Shown here piece after piece: positions 1 to 8,063 of a DNA stretch of 64,000 nt. The DNA is from Peptoclostridium acidaminophilum DSM 3953 (GTDB taxonomy: Bacteria; Bacillota; Clostridia; Peptostreptococcales; Peptostreptococcaceae): NCBI RefSeq assembly GCF_000597865.1, contig NZ_CP007452.1, positions 937,183-1,001,182 on the forward strand, read 5' to 3'. Positions within the stretch are counted from its first letter, which is position 1. Each line of letters opens with the position of its first letter. The position numbers and the translations under genes were made by a program. The notes below the pieces were generated by a model. It saw nothing but the letters and a program-made list of their open reading frames with translations, was not told where the DNA came from and did no database searches.

Positions 1-495
1 GAAGGACCGCTGGCAATAGATGCAGACGGGCTTAACCTGCTGCAAGGGGAACTCGGGACGCTGCGCGGCAAGAATGCTATAATAACCCCACACATAGGAG
101 AGATGGCACGGCTGGCAGGAAAAGAGAGCAGTTTTGTAAGCCACAACGCCATGGAGGTTGCGCGCGAATTTGCAGCTGAATACGGCTGCGTTGTTGTGCT
201 AAAGAGCGCCTCAACGGTCATAGCTCTGCCGGAGGGGGAAATATTTGTGTGCTCAAGTCCCAATCCCGGAATGGCGACTGCCGGAAGTGGGGATGTGCTC
301 TCTGGAGCAATAGTCAGCCTTCTGGGACAGGGTTACGAGCCTAGGGAGGCCGCGCTGCTGGGCGTGCACATACACAGCCTCGCAGGCAGACTTGCGCTTT
401 ATAAAAAAGGGGAATACGGATTGTTGGCCGGAGATATAGTTGAAGAGATGCCGGAAGCCGTCAAAGGCCTTCTAGAGATTAAAGACGGCTTCTAG
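1..495 (+). CDS. nnr: NAD(P)H-hydrate dehydratase domain of Nnr, 5'-truncated
   Basis: The reading frame is open from base 1, so the gene enters from outside the window and only about 164 C-terminal residues are present. The product repairs hydrated NAD(P)H (ADP-dependent (S)-NAD(P)H-hydrate dehydratase, YjeF C-terminal domain, ribokinase-like fold). Visible motifs are DADGLNLL, TPHIGEMARL and the nucleotide/catalytic loop GSGDVLSGAI, in the family order. Whether an N-terminal epimerase domain is fused cannot be seen. The stop lies 24 bases inside the convergent exonuclease gene, so the two 3' ends overlap antisense, with no terminator between them. Family assignment is secure. Confidence 0.93.
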   Translation, partial: EGPLAIDADGLNLLQGELGTLRGKNAIITPHIGEMARLAGKESSFVSHNAMEVAREFAAEYGCVVVLKSASTVIALPEGEIFVCSSPNPGMATAGSGDVLSGAIVSLLGQGYEPREAALLGVHIHSLAGRLALYKKGEYGLLAGDIVEEMPEAVKGLLEIKDGF

Positions 496-1389
496 TATAG
501 CCCTTGCGAGCATTTCAGTTCCGGGAACGATTTTAGAGTTTCTTTTGACAGCTACAGGATGGGAACCGTCAAAAGCAAGCACTTTGGCGCCGCTTGCATC
601 TTTCAGCTCGAAAAGGGAGAGCTTAAGTTCAAGACTTTTTGAATGAGCCTTTATTGAAAAGTTGCCTTTATGTATCTCAACGGGTAGACTTATATGCTCA
701 TCTGTAGAGTATTCGAAATATAAAAACTTGCCCCGGATATGCGATTTTTCAAAGTAAAGCCTGAGGATTTTTCCGTAAGCATTTACGCAAAATGAATTGC
801 TTAGACGGATGTCTTCAAGCTTTTTTTGGACTTTGCCATGAAGCACTGCCAGATTCAATATGTCATCATAGTTGTGAAGGAGAATTTTTTGCTTTAGAGT
901 CTCGCTGGCGGTGTTTTCGTATTTTTCATACAGCAAGACGCTGTCTCTTGAAGATATGGAGTCGTCTCTTGCTATACCCATTGCCTTCTCGATTTCCTTA
1001 AGGCGGCAGCTTTCAAGGCCCAGGGGTTTTGAATACGGTCTTACCATTCGAAGCACGTCTATTCCGCAGTCTTTGGATATTTCATAGCTTAGCTGATTCT
1101 TTGCATACCTTTTGTTTAGAAATGGTATATCGAATGAAAAGCCGTTGAAAGTTACATGGCCTTCGAATTCCTCCAGGAGTTCCTTGAAATAAAAAAGAAC
1201 CTCCTTTTCGTGGGATCTTTTTTTTGCCAGAAACTGAGTTATTATGGTGTCATTTCCCCGGTTGAACAGTATGCCTATTAATACTACATTGTCTGAATGA
1301 GGGCTAAGCCCTGTAGTTTCTATGTCGAATACGCAATACCCTTTGGGAATAATAATTTTTTTTGCGGTTTTATTGGAAATTATCTCCAT
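472..1389 (-). CDS. yprB: YprB-like ribonuclease H-fold (DEDD) exonuclease domain protein
   Basis: A 305-residue protein of the YprB/DnaQ-like family, predicted 3'-5' exonuclease on nucleic acid; the physiological substrate is unknown. The DEDD motifs are visible: DIETTGLSP (about residues 22-30), FNGFSFDIPFL (about 104-114) and HNYDDILNLAVL (about 172-183). I chose ATG at 1389 because AGGAG sits 8 bases upstream; an in-frame ATG at 1449 would add 20 unconserved-looking residues, and its GGGGAG-like signal would lie inside the neighbouring insertion sequence. Before the IS605 insertion this gene and the helicase at 3250 shared a short divergent upstream region. Confidence 0.85.
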   Translation of the reverse strand: MEIISNKTAKKIIIPKGYCVFDIETTGLSPHSDNVVLIGILFNRGNDTIITQFLAKKRSHEKEVLFYFKELLEEFEGHVTFNGFSFDIPFLNKRYAKNQLSYEISKDCGIDVLRMVRPYSKPLGLESCRLKEIEKAMGIARDDSISSRDSVLLYEKYENTASETLKQKILLHNYDDILNLAVLHGKVQKKLEDIRLSNSFCVNAYGKILRLYFEKSHIRGKFLYFEYSTDEHISLPVEIHKGNFSIKAHSKSLELKLSLFELKDASGAKVLAFDGSHPVAVKRNSKIVPGTEMLARAILEAVFNL

Positions 1390-1452
1390 GACGTGATCTC
1401 CTATTTTAGGATTGTATTTAAATGAGTTTTGGTTATATGATTGTATCATAAA

Positions 1453-1600
1453 TTGACACTCCCCACAGCTAAAGCCAAGGGATTCTCAGGTGATTAAAAG
1501 CAAGTCCATTTCTGGTATGCCAGTATGACCCTGAGTTAAGGGCTATGCCAGTGGCCCGTCCTAGGGCAGAGCATATAGCTCCCTAGGCTGGCGGACTGTT
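1453..1600 (-). ncRNA. Candidate omega RNA (reRNA) scaffold of TnpB at the IS right end
   Basis: In IS605-type elements the TnpB guide RNA overlaps the tnpB 3' end and runs to the right end; its guide is the host sequence just past that end. Here the segment between the tnpB stop (1583) and the right boundary (1453), read on the minus strand, has several short inverted repeats (for instance CCTAGGG near 1583-1577 against CCCTAGG near 1564-1558) and ends in the right-end hairpin. By position, the guide would be the minus-strand flank beginning TTTATGATACAATC at 1452. No promoter or 5' end could be fixed. Confidence 0.55.
1461..1481 (-). repeat. IS605 right-end subterminal hairpin
   Basis: On the minus strand CCC-T-TGGCT, a TT loop, then AGCTG-T-GGG forms an 8-bp stem with one mismatch. 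It lies 5 bases inside the TCAA right boundary. Y1 transposases recognise such imperfect hairpins in single-stranded DNA. Confidence 0.65.
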
Positions 1601-2677
1601 GCCATCCGCTACAGGTGCAGATATTATATTTCTTGCACCCAGTATGTCTCTGTGAGTTGCAAATCCGCACGAGCACTTATACTTTCTATCGATGGCATGA
1701 TTGCGAGTATTGCATGCAGGACATGTTTGGCTTGTATATCTGGGGTCTACATATTCGACCAAAATACCTTCAAGTCTTGCCTTGTACTCGATGAATTGTG
1801 CCAACCGATAGAAACTCCACGTGTGCAGATTCTTTTCGTTTTTACGGCTTGTTCTTGCCGTCTGGCGAATGCCAGATAGTTTCTCAAGTCGGATTACTGA
1901 CGCATTGTTTCCTTTGGCGAAGTTAACAATCTGGCGACTTGTCTTATGGTCTTTGTCGCGCATCCAACGCTGCTCCTTGTTGTTCATTTTCTTGATAGCG
2001 CAGAGATTTTTGGATTTGCCGAGATTCTTGCGCATGGAGAGGAACTTACGTTTGACGAATTTGTTTTGGCGGCCATTGCCGAAAAACCTGACCTTGCCAT
2101 CTTCACTTACGGCTACAGCAGGTATTTTCAAGCCCAGGTCGACTCCGATAACTTGATCGCCAGCAGATGGTGCTTCTTCAACCGTCACAGCTATCTGTGC
2201 GATGTACTTGTCAGACTTCTTGGTTATCCTCATCGTGCCAAGCTTGCTCAACAAAAGGCTAGCTTGGTAGTCAGTTATTATGGCTTTTACGATAAGCCGA
2301 GTTGATTTGCCATTATTCCAGACCGGGAACGACATATAGCCAAACTTTACAGCATAGTTTTGGTTGTTCCATATTGCCACTGGTTTTTTCAGCACAGGCA
2401 CTTTGATTTCCTTTTGCGTGGAAGCGTCTTTTTTACTTCTAGCTTTCAAAGCTCTGGAGTATTTTTTGAATATGCTATTGGCATCTTGGATAGCTTGATT
2501 CTTCAGGGCGCTCGGAAGCTCGGCGTTGACACTCTTGGAGGTGTACCTTGCATCAGCATCCGCTAGGTAGCCGCTTACTATGCTGTTTGCAGTATCAATA
2601 TATTCTTGTAGCGTCTTATTAAGCAAGGCTTCTTGCTCCTTGGTTGGCAACAGTTTTATTTGTGCGGTTACTTGCAT
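1583..2677 (-). CDS. tnpB: TnpB RNA-guided endonuclease of IS605 element
   Basis: 364 residues. TnpB proteins use an omega RNA to cut DNA beside a transposon-adjacent motif, favouring retention of the element; they are the ancestors of Cas12. The N-terminal OrfB helix-turn-helix-like region is followed by the split RuvC nuclease: GVDLG (Asp180), RLEKL (Glu265) and HRDILGARN (Asp344), plus a zinc ribbon CPAC...CSC (Cys319, 322, 335, 337). All catalytic and zinc residues are present and length is normal, so it should be functional. ATG at 2677 follows GAGGAGG by 6 bases; a longer upstream reading would overlap tnpA. tnpA stops 4 bases upstream, suggesting translational coupling. Confidence 0.92.
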   Translation of the reverse strand: MQVTAQIKLLPTKEQEALLNKTLQEYIDTANSIVSGYLADADARYTSKSVNAELPSALKNQAIQDANSIFKKYSRALKARSKKDASTQKEIKVPVLKKPVAIWNNQNYAVKFGYMSFPVWNNGKSTRLIVKAIITDYQASLLLSKLGTMRITKKSDKYIAQIAVTVEEAPSAGDQVIGVDLGLKIPAVAVSEDGKVRFFGNGRQNKFVKRKFLSMRKNLGKSKNLCAIKKMNNKEQRWMRDKDHKTSRQIVNFAKGNNASVIRLEKLSGIRQTARTSRKNEKNLHTWSFYRLAQFIEYKARLEGILVEYVDPRYTSQTCPACNTRNHAIDRKYKCSCGFATHRDILGARNIISAPVADGNSPPA

Positions 2678-2681
2678 GATG

Positions 2682-3089
2682 TCACCTCCTCTGAGAAGTC
2701 TTTTGGCTTTCAATGTATTGCTTGATTACCGCTATCGGAGCACCACCGACAGTCGAAACAAAATAAGAATTAGTCCACAGCGTCGGCAGTTTAGTTGTTA
2801 GTGATGGAAACTCCTTTCTTATTATTCTGGATGATCTGCCTTTAATAGCTTTAATCAGTTTGTGAATTCCAAATTGCGGGTCTACTTCCACAAGCAAATG
2901 CACATGATCCGGCATAAGCTCAAGCTCGATAAGCTCTGCTTGAAGCTCGCCGCAAATATCTTGAATCAGTTTTTTGAGTCGAGTTTCCACTTCGCCTACA
3001 AGAACTTTTCGACGATATTTAGGACACCATACCACATGATATTTGCACGAGTATACTACATTATTATTAGACTTATAATTTGTATTCAT
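2682..3089 (-). CDS. tnpA: TnpA Y1 (HUH) transposase of IS605 element
   Basis: 135 residues, full length for the IS200/IS605 Y1 transposase. It cuts and rejoins single-stranded DNA at element ends through a 5'-phosphotyrosine. The HUH motif is in MPDHVHLLVE (His62, His64) and the nucleophile is Tyr125 in VIKQYIESQ. ATG at 3089 gives a typical N-terminus; a TTG six codons upstream is possible. There is no Shine-Dalgarno sequence, and a TATAAT box ends only six bases before the ATG, so the mRNA may be leaderless. tnpB follows after 4 bases. Confidence 0.92.
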   Translation of the reverse strand: MNTNYKSNNNVVYSCKYHVVWCPKYRRKVLVGEVETRLKKLIQDICGELQAELIELELMPDHVHLLVEVDPQFGIHKLIKAIKGRSSRIIRKEFPSLTTKLPTLWTNSYFVSTVGGAPIAVIKQYIESQKTSQRR

Positions 3090-3149
3090 ATTTGTATTAT
3101 ACCGCAACTAGCTATATACTAAAATCAACAAAAAGATTACGCCTTATAT

Positions 3150-3170
3150 CCCCATAGCTAGAGCTAGGGG
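3150..3170 (-). repeat. IS605 left-end subterminal hairpin
   Basis: CCCC-A-TAGCT / AGCTA-GGGG on the plus strand: a 9-bp stem with one bulged A and a 2-base loop, about 17 bases inside the predicted left boundary and upstream of tnpA. It resembles the right-end hairpin in size and position, as expected for TnpA recognition structures. Confidence 0.75.
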
Positions 3171-3249
3171 CTTTACGGCGTTTTTACGGTAAAAGAGCTT
3201 TGCCATAAGCAGGCAAAGTAATTTCTAATTGTCGGGACGGGATTAGCGT

Positions 3250-5289
3250 ATGAAAGCAGTAATATTGGATGAAAATCAAAAAAAAGCCTCAGAACACTTC
3301 AGCGGGGCATGCATAGTGGTTGCAGGGCCTGGCTCGGGCAAAACCCGGGTAATAGCAGCGAGAATTATAAGGCTCATAGAAAAGGCTATTGAGCCTGAAA
3401 CGATTGTGGCTATAAGCTTTACCAGGGCCTCGGCGCTTGAGATGAAAAACAGATGCATTTCAATGTGCCCAAAAAGCCGCAGGGTGAATTTTGGAACATT
3501 TCATTCGGTTTTTTTCAAAATACTCAGAAGTTTCAGGGGTTTCACCTATGAAAGCTTACTGGATGAAGACGAGAAGAGGAGAGTCATAAGGCGCCTGATG
3601 GCAACCCACTGCGTTGAAAATGCCCAGGATGAGGAGCTTTTGGAATCCATAATAACTGAAATGTCTTATATGAAAAACGACATGCTTGCATTAGCTGACT
3701 ACAAGCCGCAGAACATGTCCGCCTCTGATTTCAAAAGGGTATGCAATTCATATGAAAATTACAAAGCCAGTATGGGCAAAATTGATTTTGATGACATGCT
3801 GATTTTGACTCACAAGCTGCTGCTGGAAATGCCCGGCGCCCTTGAGAGCATAAAATCCAGTTTCAGATACATTCTTGTGGATGAGTTCCAGGACATAAAC
3901 AGGGTTCAGCTTGAGGTGTTAAAACTAATTGCGGGCAAATCGGGAAACATATTTGCAGTCGGAGATGACGACCAGTCTATATACAGCTTCAGGGGAGCGA
4001 ACCCGGAGTTCATGGATGAATTCGAGAATTTTTTCACCCAGTCGAAAAAAATAATACTCGACATAAACTACAGGTCCTGCAAGGAGATCATAGACGCTTC
4101 AAACAGGGTCATAATGCACAATTCCGAAAGAAATGACAAGCGCATGAAAAATTCAAGGTCTGAAAGCGGGTGCGTAAATGTAATAGCGCCGAAGGATTCG
4201 CAGGAGGAAGCGCAGACAATTTCAAAGGACATACTCTCAAGCATAAAGGCGTATTCTATGAGATATTGCGATTTTGCGGTAATATACAGAACAAACACGC
4301 AATCGAGGGCGCTCGTGGATGTTTTCATGGACTACAACATACCTTTTTCAATAGCAGACAGGGTAGTTTCGGTATACGACCACTGGGCTGCGCGGGATGT
4401 CATATCTTATCTTAAAATCGCCTGCGGCGCAGGGAAAACTGAGGATTATGCAAGGATTGTAAACAGGCCCTTCAGATATATATCTCGTGAGGCAGTAAGC
4501 GGCGCCAAAGGGAGCGGCGATTTTATAGCAGCCCTTAAAAACAATTCAAATCTGAACATGCTGCAGATAAAAGCTCTTGAAAGCCTTGAGCGCGACTTTA
4601 CTATGATTTCGCGCCTGAGTCCCTCGGATGCGGTGTCCTACATAAGGACATCGGTAGAATATGACAGGCATATAATAAGCTACTGCAATGACAAGGGCAT
4701 AAAATGCGAGGGAATATTCGAGGTTCTGGATGAAGTGGAGGAGTCCGGCGGATCGTTTTGCACTGTGGGCGAATTTATAAAGCACATAGACAGGGTTAAA
4801 GAAGAACTCTTGCTCCAGAAGACCAGAAAAAAAAGCCACGCGGACTGTGTTACGTTTACAACTATGCATGGCGCGAAAGGCCTTGAATTCAAGCGGGTAT
4901 TCATAATAGGAGCCGTAGAAGGTCTGCTGCCTCATGAAAAGGGATTAGACGGCGGCATTCTGGAGGAAGAAAGGCGGCTTTTCTACGTCGCGCTTACAAG
5001 GGCGAAGGACAGCGTGCTTATAACCGCCCCGAAAGTCAAGTATGGAAAGCCATCCCAGGAGAGCAGATTCCTCGAGGAGCTGCTGGAATACCACAAAGCG
5101 GGCGCTGTGGCCGGAGAATATATATACCACAAAAAATTCAAGCTTGGGAAAGTGCTTGGAAGTGACGAAGGAATAATCCGGGTTAAATTTGAGGATGGCA
5201 TCAAGATGCTAGACTATGTGATGTGTCTTAAAAACAGGATAATAACTGCGTGGAATAAAAGCGGACAGGATAGCGGACAAAAGAAATAA
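3250..5289 (+). CDS. UvrD/PcrA-like superfamily 1A DNA helicase
   Basis: 679 residues, ATP-dependent 3'-5' DNA helicase of the UvrD/Rep/PcrA family, probably acting in repair or fork processing. Motifs in order: Walker A GPGSGKT (26-32), motif Ia SFTRASALEMKNR, Walker B VDEFQD (210-215), motif III GDDDQSIYSFRGA (238-250), motif V TMHGAKGLEF and motif VI RRLFYVALTRAK. The C-terminus (GKVLG...GIIRVKFEDG) resembles the small Tudor-like PcrA tail. It is shorter and more divergent than canonical PcrA (about 740 residues), so it may be a paralogue; I give no symbol. The ribosome site is weak (GGGACGGG). The IS605 element ends about 60 bases upstream and probably altered its promoter region. Confidence 0.9.
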   Translation: MKAVILDENQKKASEHFSGACIVVAGPGSGKTRVIAARIIRLIEKAIEPETIVAISFTRASALEMKNRCISMCPKSRRVNFGTFHSVFFKILRSFRGFTYESLLDEDEKRRVIRRLMATHCVENAQDEELLESIITEMSYMKNDMLALADYKPQNMSASDFKRVCNSYENYKASMGKIDFDDMLILTHKLLLEMPGALESIKSSFRYILVDEFQDINRVQLEVLKLIAGKSGNIFAVGDDDQSIYSFRGANPEFMDEFENFFTQSKKIILDINYRSCKEIIDASNRVIMHNSERNDKRMKNSRSESGCVNVIAPKDSQEEAQTISKDILSSIKAYSMRYCDFAVIYRTNTQSRALVDVFMDYNIPFSIADRVVSVYDHWAARDVISYLKIACGAGKTEDYARIVNRPFRYISREAVSGAKGSGDFIAALKNNSNLNMLQIKALESLERDFTMISRLSPSDAVSYIRTSVEYDRHIISYCNDKGIKCEGIFEVLDEVEESGGSFCTVGEFIKHIDRVKEELLLQKTRKKSHADCVTFTTMHGAKGLEFKRVFIIGAVEGLLPHEKGLDGGILEEERRLFYVALTRAKDSVLITAPKVKYGKPSQESRFLEELLEYHKAGAVAGEYIYHKKFKLGKVLGSDEGIIRVKFEDGIKMLDYVMCLKNRIITAWNKSGQDSGQKK

Positions 5290-5382
5290 TACTTCCAGAA
5301 AATGCGCACAAACATGATTACATCCATCTGCAATGGATATCATTACTAGTATAGGATATTATAGCAGAGGGGGTAAATTTGA

Positions 5383-6123
5383 ATGGAAAAGATTAGCCAA
5401 GGCAAGGCATATGTAGCTGTTGCGCTTATTCTTGCGGCCGCGCTCATAGCGGCATCGCTTATAGTTACACAAGGCTTCGTAAAGGTCAAGGCCTCGCAGA
5501 ACACATTGTCTGTAAAGGGCTCGGCAAAGAAGGAGATTAAGTCCGACTATGCTGTGTGGACCGGAAGCTTTTCAGTACAGTCCGGCCAGCTTTCCGAAGC
5601 GTACAGCATGCTCAGCAACGATGCCGCCAAGGTCAAGCAGTATCTTGTCGACAGCGGGATACCCGAAAAGAGCATAGTCTTTTCAGCTATAAGCACAAGC
5701 ACCTATAATGAAATACTTCCAAACGGTGTGTACTCCAACAAAATCGAAGGGTACAGACTGTTCCAGAGCGTAGAGATAAAATCGGCAGACATTGACAAGA
5801 TCACAGAGCTTTCTCGCGAATCTACGGAGCTCATAAATCAAGGCGTGGAATTTCAGTCAATACCTCCGCAATATTTCTATACAAAGCTTGCAGACCTGAA
5901 AATCGAGATGATAGAGCTTGCAGCAAAGGATGCACAGCTAAGAGCTGAAAAACTGCTTGCAGTTACAGGAAGCAAGCCGGGAAAGCTTAGGGCAGCCAGA
6001 CTTGGCGTATTCCAGATTACACCGCCGTTCTCAAACGAGGTTTCTGATTACGGCATAAATGATACAAGCTCTATAGACAAGGAGATAACTGCTGTGGTTA
6101 GCTGCGACTTTGAAATCGACTAA
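5383..6123 (+). CDS. SIMPL-domain (DUF541) membrane-anchored protein
   Basis: 246 residues. An N-terminal hydrophobic segment (about 10-29) is either a signal anchor or an uncleaved signal peptide, placing the rest outside the membrane. The remainder is a SIMPL domain, recognisable from the start of the mature region (VKGSAKKEIKSDYAVWTGSF) and the alternating strand/helix pattern with E...RLFQSVEIKS. Bacterial SIMPL proteins (BP26/YggE type) form oligomeric channel-like assemblies; the function is poorly defined. A GGGGG ribosome site precedes the ATG. No operon partner is evident; the next ORF starts 64 bases downstream. Confidence 0.85.
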   Translation: MEKISQGKAYVAVALILAAALIAASLIVTQGFVKVKASQNTLSVKGSAKKEIKSDYAVWTGSFSVQSGQLSEAYSMLSNDAAKVKQYLVDSGIPEKSIVFSAISTSTYNEILPNGVYSNKIEGYRLFQSVEIKSADIDKITELSRESTELINQGVEFQSIPPQYFYTKLADLKIEMIELAAKDAQLRAEKLLAVTGSKPGKLRAARLGVFQITPPFSNEVSDYGINDTSSIDKEITAVVSCDFEID

Positions 6124-6187
6124 TTGCAAGGAACAGACTGACGACTTATTTGGAGCAGCAATTACAGCATGATACGGGGGAATATAT

Positions 6188-6349
6188 ATGGACGAAAGGG
6201 AACTTGAAATAAGGGAGAAGGAACAGGTTATCAGAATGATGAAAAACATAATAAAACAAATGGCAAAAGAGATAGAAAAGCTAAGGCTTGAACTTGAAAC
6301 AAGGGACAAGCTGGAGAAGGATCTGTCATTGGAAAATAAAAATCAATAA
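6188..6349 (+). CDS. 53-residue charged coiled-coil protein, hypothetical
   Basis: A short ORF encoding 53 residues, very rich in Glu, Lys and Arg, with heptad-like spacing (ELEIREKEQVIRMMKNII and EIEKLRLELETRDKLEKDL). It probably forms a single amphipathic helix or coiled coil and has no Cys, signal or membrane segment. Support for translation: GGGGGAA seven bases before the ATG, a clean stop, and position 64 bases after the SIMPL gene on the same strand. It ends just upstream of the ilv promoter. I do not recognise the family; it could be a small structural or regulatory protein. Confidence 0.55.
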   Translation: MDERELEIREKEQVIRMMKNIIKQMAKEIEKLRLELETRDKLEKDLSLENKNQ

Positions 6350-6366
6350 TTTTTTCTTGTATAGTA

Positions 6367-6395
6367 TTGACAGGCACTCGAAATAAAATTATAAT
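6367..6395 (+). promoter_or_regulatory. Sigma-A-type promoter of the ilv operon
   Basis: Consensus -35 TTGACA (6367-6372), 17-base spacer, consensus -10 TATAAT (6390-6395). Transcription should start near 6402, at the beginning of the T-box leader. This is the best promoter match in the window. Confidence 0.9.
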
Positions 6396-6401
6396 AGCTT
6401 A

Positions 6402-6712
6402 CAAGAGAAGTCAGAATATTAAAAAAGTTGTGACGGAGACAAAAATACCTATCCACATTACCCCAGAGAGCTAATGTCAGGTGAAAATTAGCGTGATGTA
6501 AGGTATATAATGATCACTCCCGAGCTGCCAAGTCGAAAGCTGTGCAAGTAGACAAGGCCGGATGCCACCGTTACAGGGCTAAGGTTAAGGCTGTTGCCCG
6601 ACCGTAAATCAAGATGTGCTTATTGCCATGAACTAGGGTGGTACCACGAGGATAATATACCTTCGTCCCTATGTCTATGATTTCATAGATGTAGGACCGA
6701 AGGTTTTTTTAT
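6402..6712 (+). promoter_or_regulatory. T-box leader (tRNA-Ile sensing) controlling ilvNCDB
   Basis: A tRNA-binding riboswitch in which uncharged tRNA stabilises an antiterminator. The T-box core AGGGTGGTACCACG is at 6635-6648. Stem I can be folded with TACCT (6450s) pairing to AGGTA (6501-6505). The 3' side of the specifier loop carries ATC (6513-6515) followed by A, an isoleucine codon. The terminator CCTTCG...CGAAGG (6660-6703) ends in a 7-T tract. Isoleucine specificity agrees with the downstream branched-chain genes. The specifier assignment comes from manual folding; the T-box call itself is secure. Confidence 0.92.
6660..6710 (+). terminator. T-box-controlled intrinsic terminator
   Basis: CCTTCG...TCC pairs with GGA...CGAAGG, with an inner CTATG/CATAG hairpin, followed by TTTTTTT (6704-6710). 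The 5' arm also pairs with the T-box region in the alternative antiterminator. Confidence 0.88.
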
Positions 6713-6807
6713 TTGGCCAGCATATTATATGGATGATTTCAACAGCCTAACGAATTCACAATGTAAAGTTTCAGAAAATTGAAAAAATTCGTACGGGGGG
6801 TATTATA

Positions 6808-8044
<1,237 letters not shown>

Positions 8045-8063
8045 TAAATTAGGAGGAAGCAGC

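Larger units (their letters stand above)
1453..3187 (-). mobile_element. Complete IS200/IS605-family element (tnpA + tnpB)
   Basis: About 1.73 kb, read on the minus strand: left-end hairpin, Y1 HUH transposase tnpA, RuvC-nuclease tnpB, right-end hairpin. Subterminal hairpins lie at 3150-3170 (left end) and 1461-1481 (right end). No terminal inverted repeats or target duplication are expected for single-strand peel-and-paste transposition. The left boundary is set by TTTTAC on the minus strand (3193-3188), matching the TTAC/TTTAC-type target of this family; the right boundary by TCAA at 1456-1453. Exact ends are inferred from family rules. Both genes look intact, so the copy may be active. It sits between divergent yprB and a helicase gene. 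Confidence 0.9.

Noticed and set aside
1821-2305. Overlapping plus-strand frames inside tnpB
   Set aside because: Shadows of the minus-strand tnpB gene, whose RuvC and zinc motifs are complete.
3198-3218. CTTTGCC/GGCAAAG hairpin before the helicase gene
   Set aside because: No T tract on either strand and no known role; it lies just outside the element boundary, so it is noted only as native DNA beside the insertion site.
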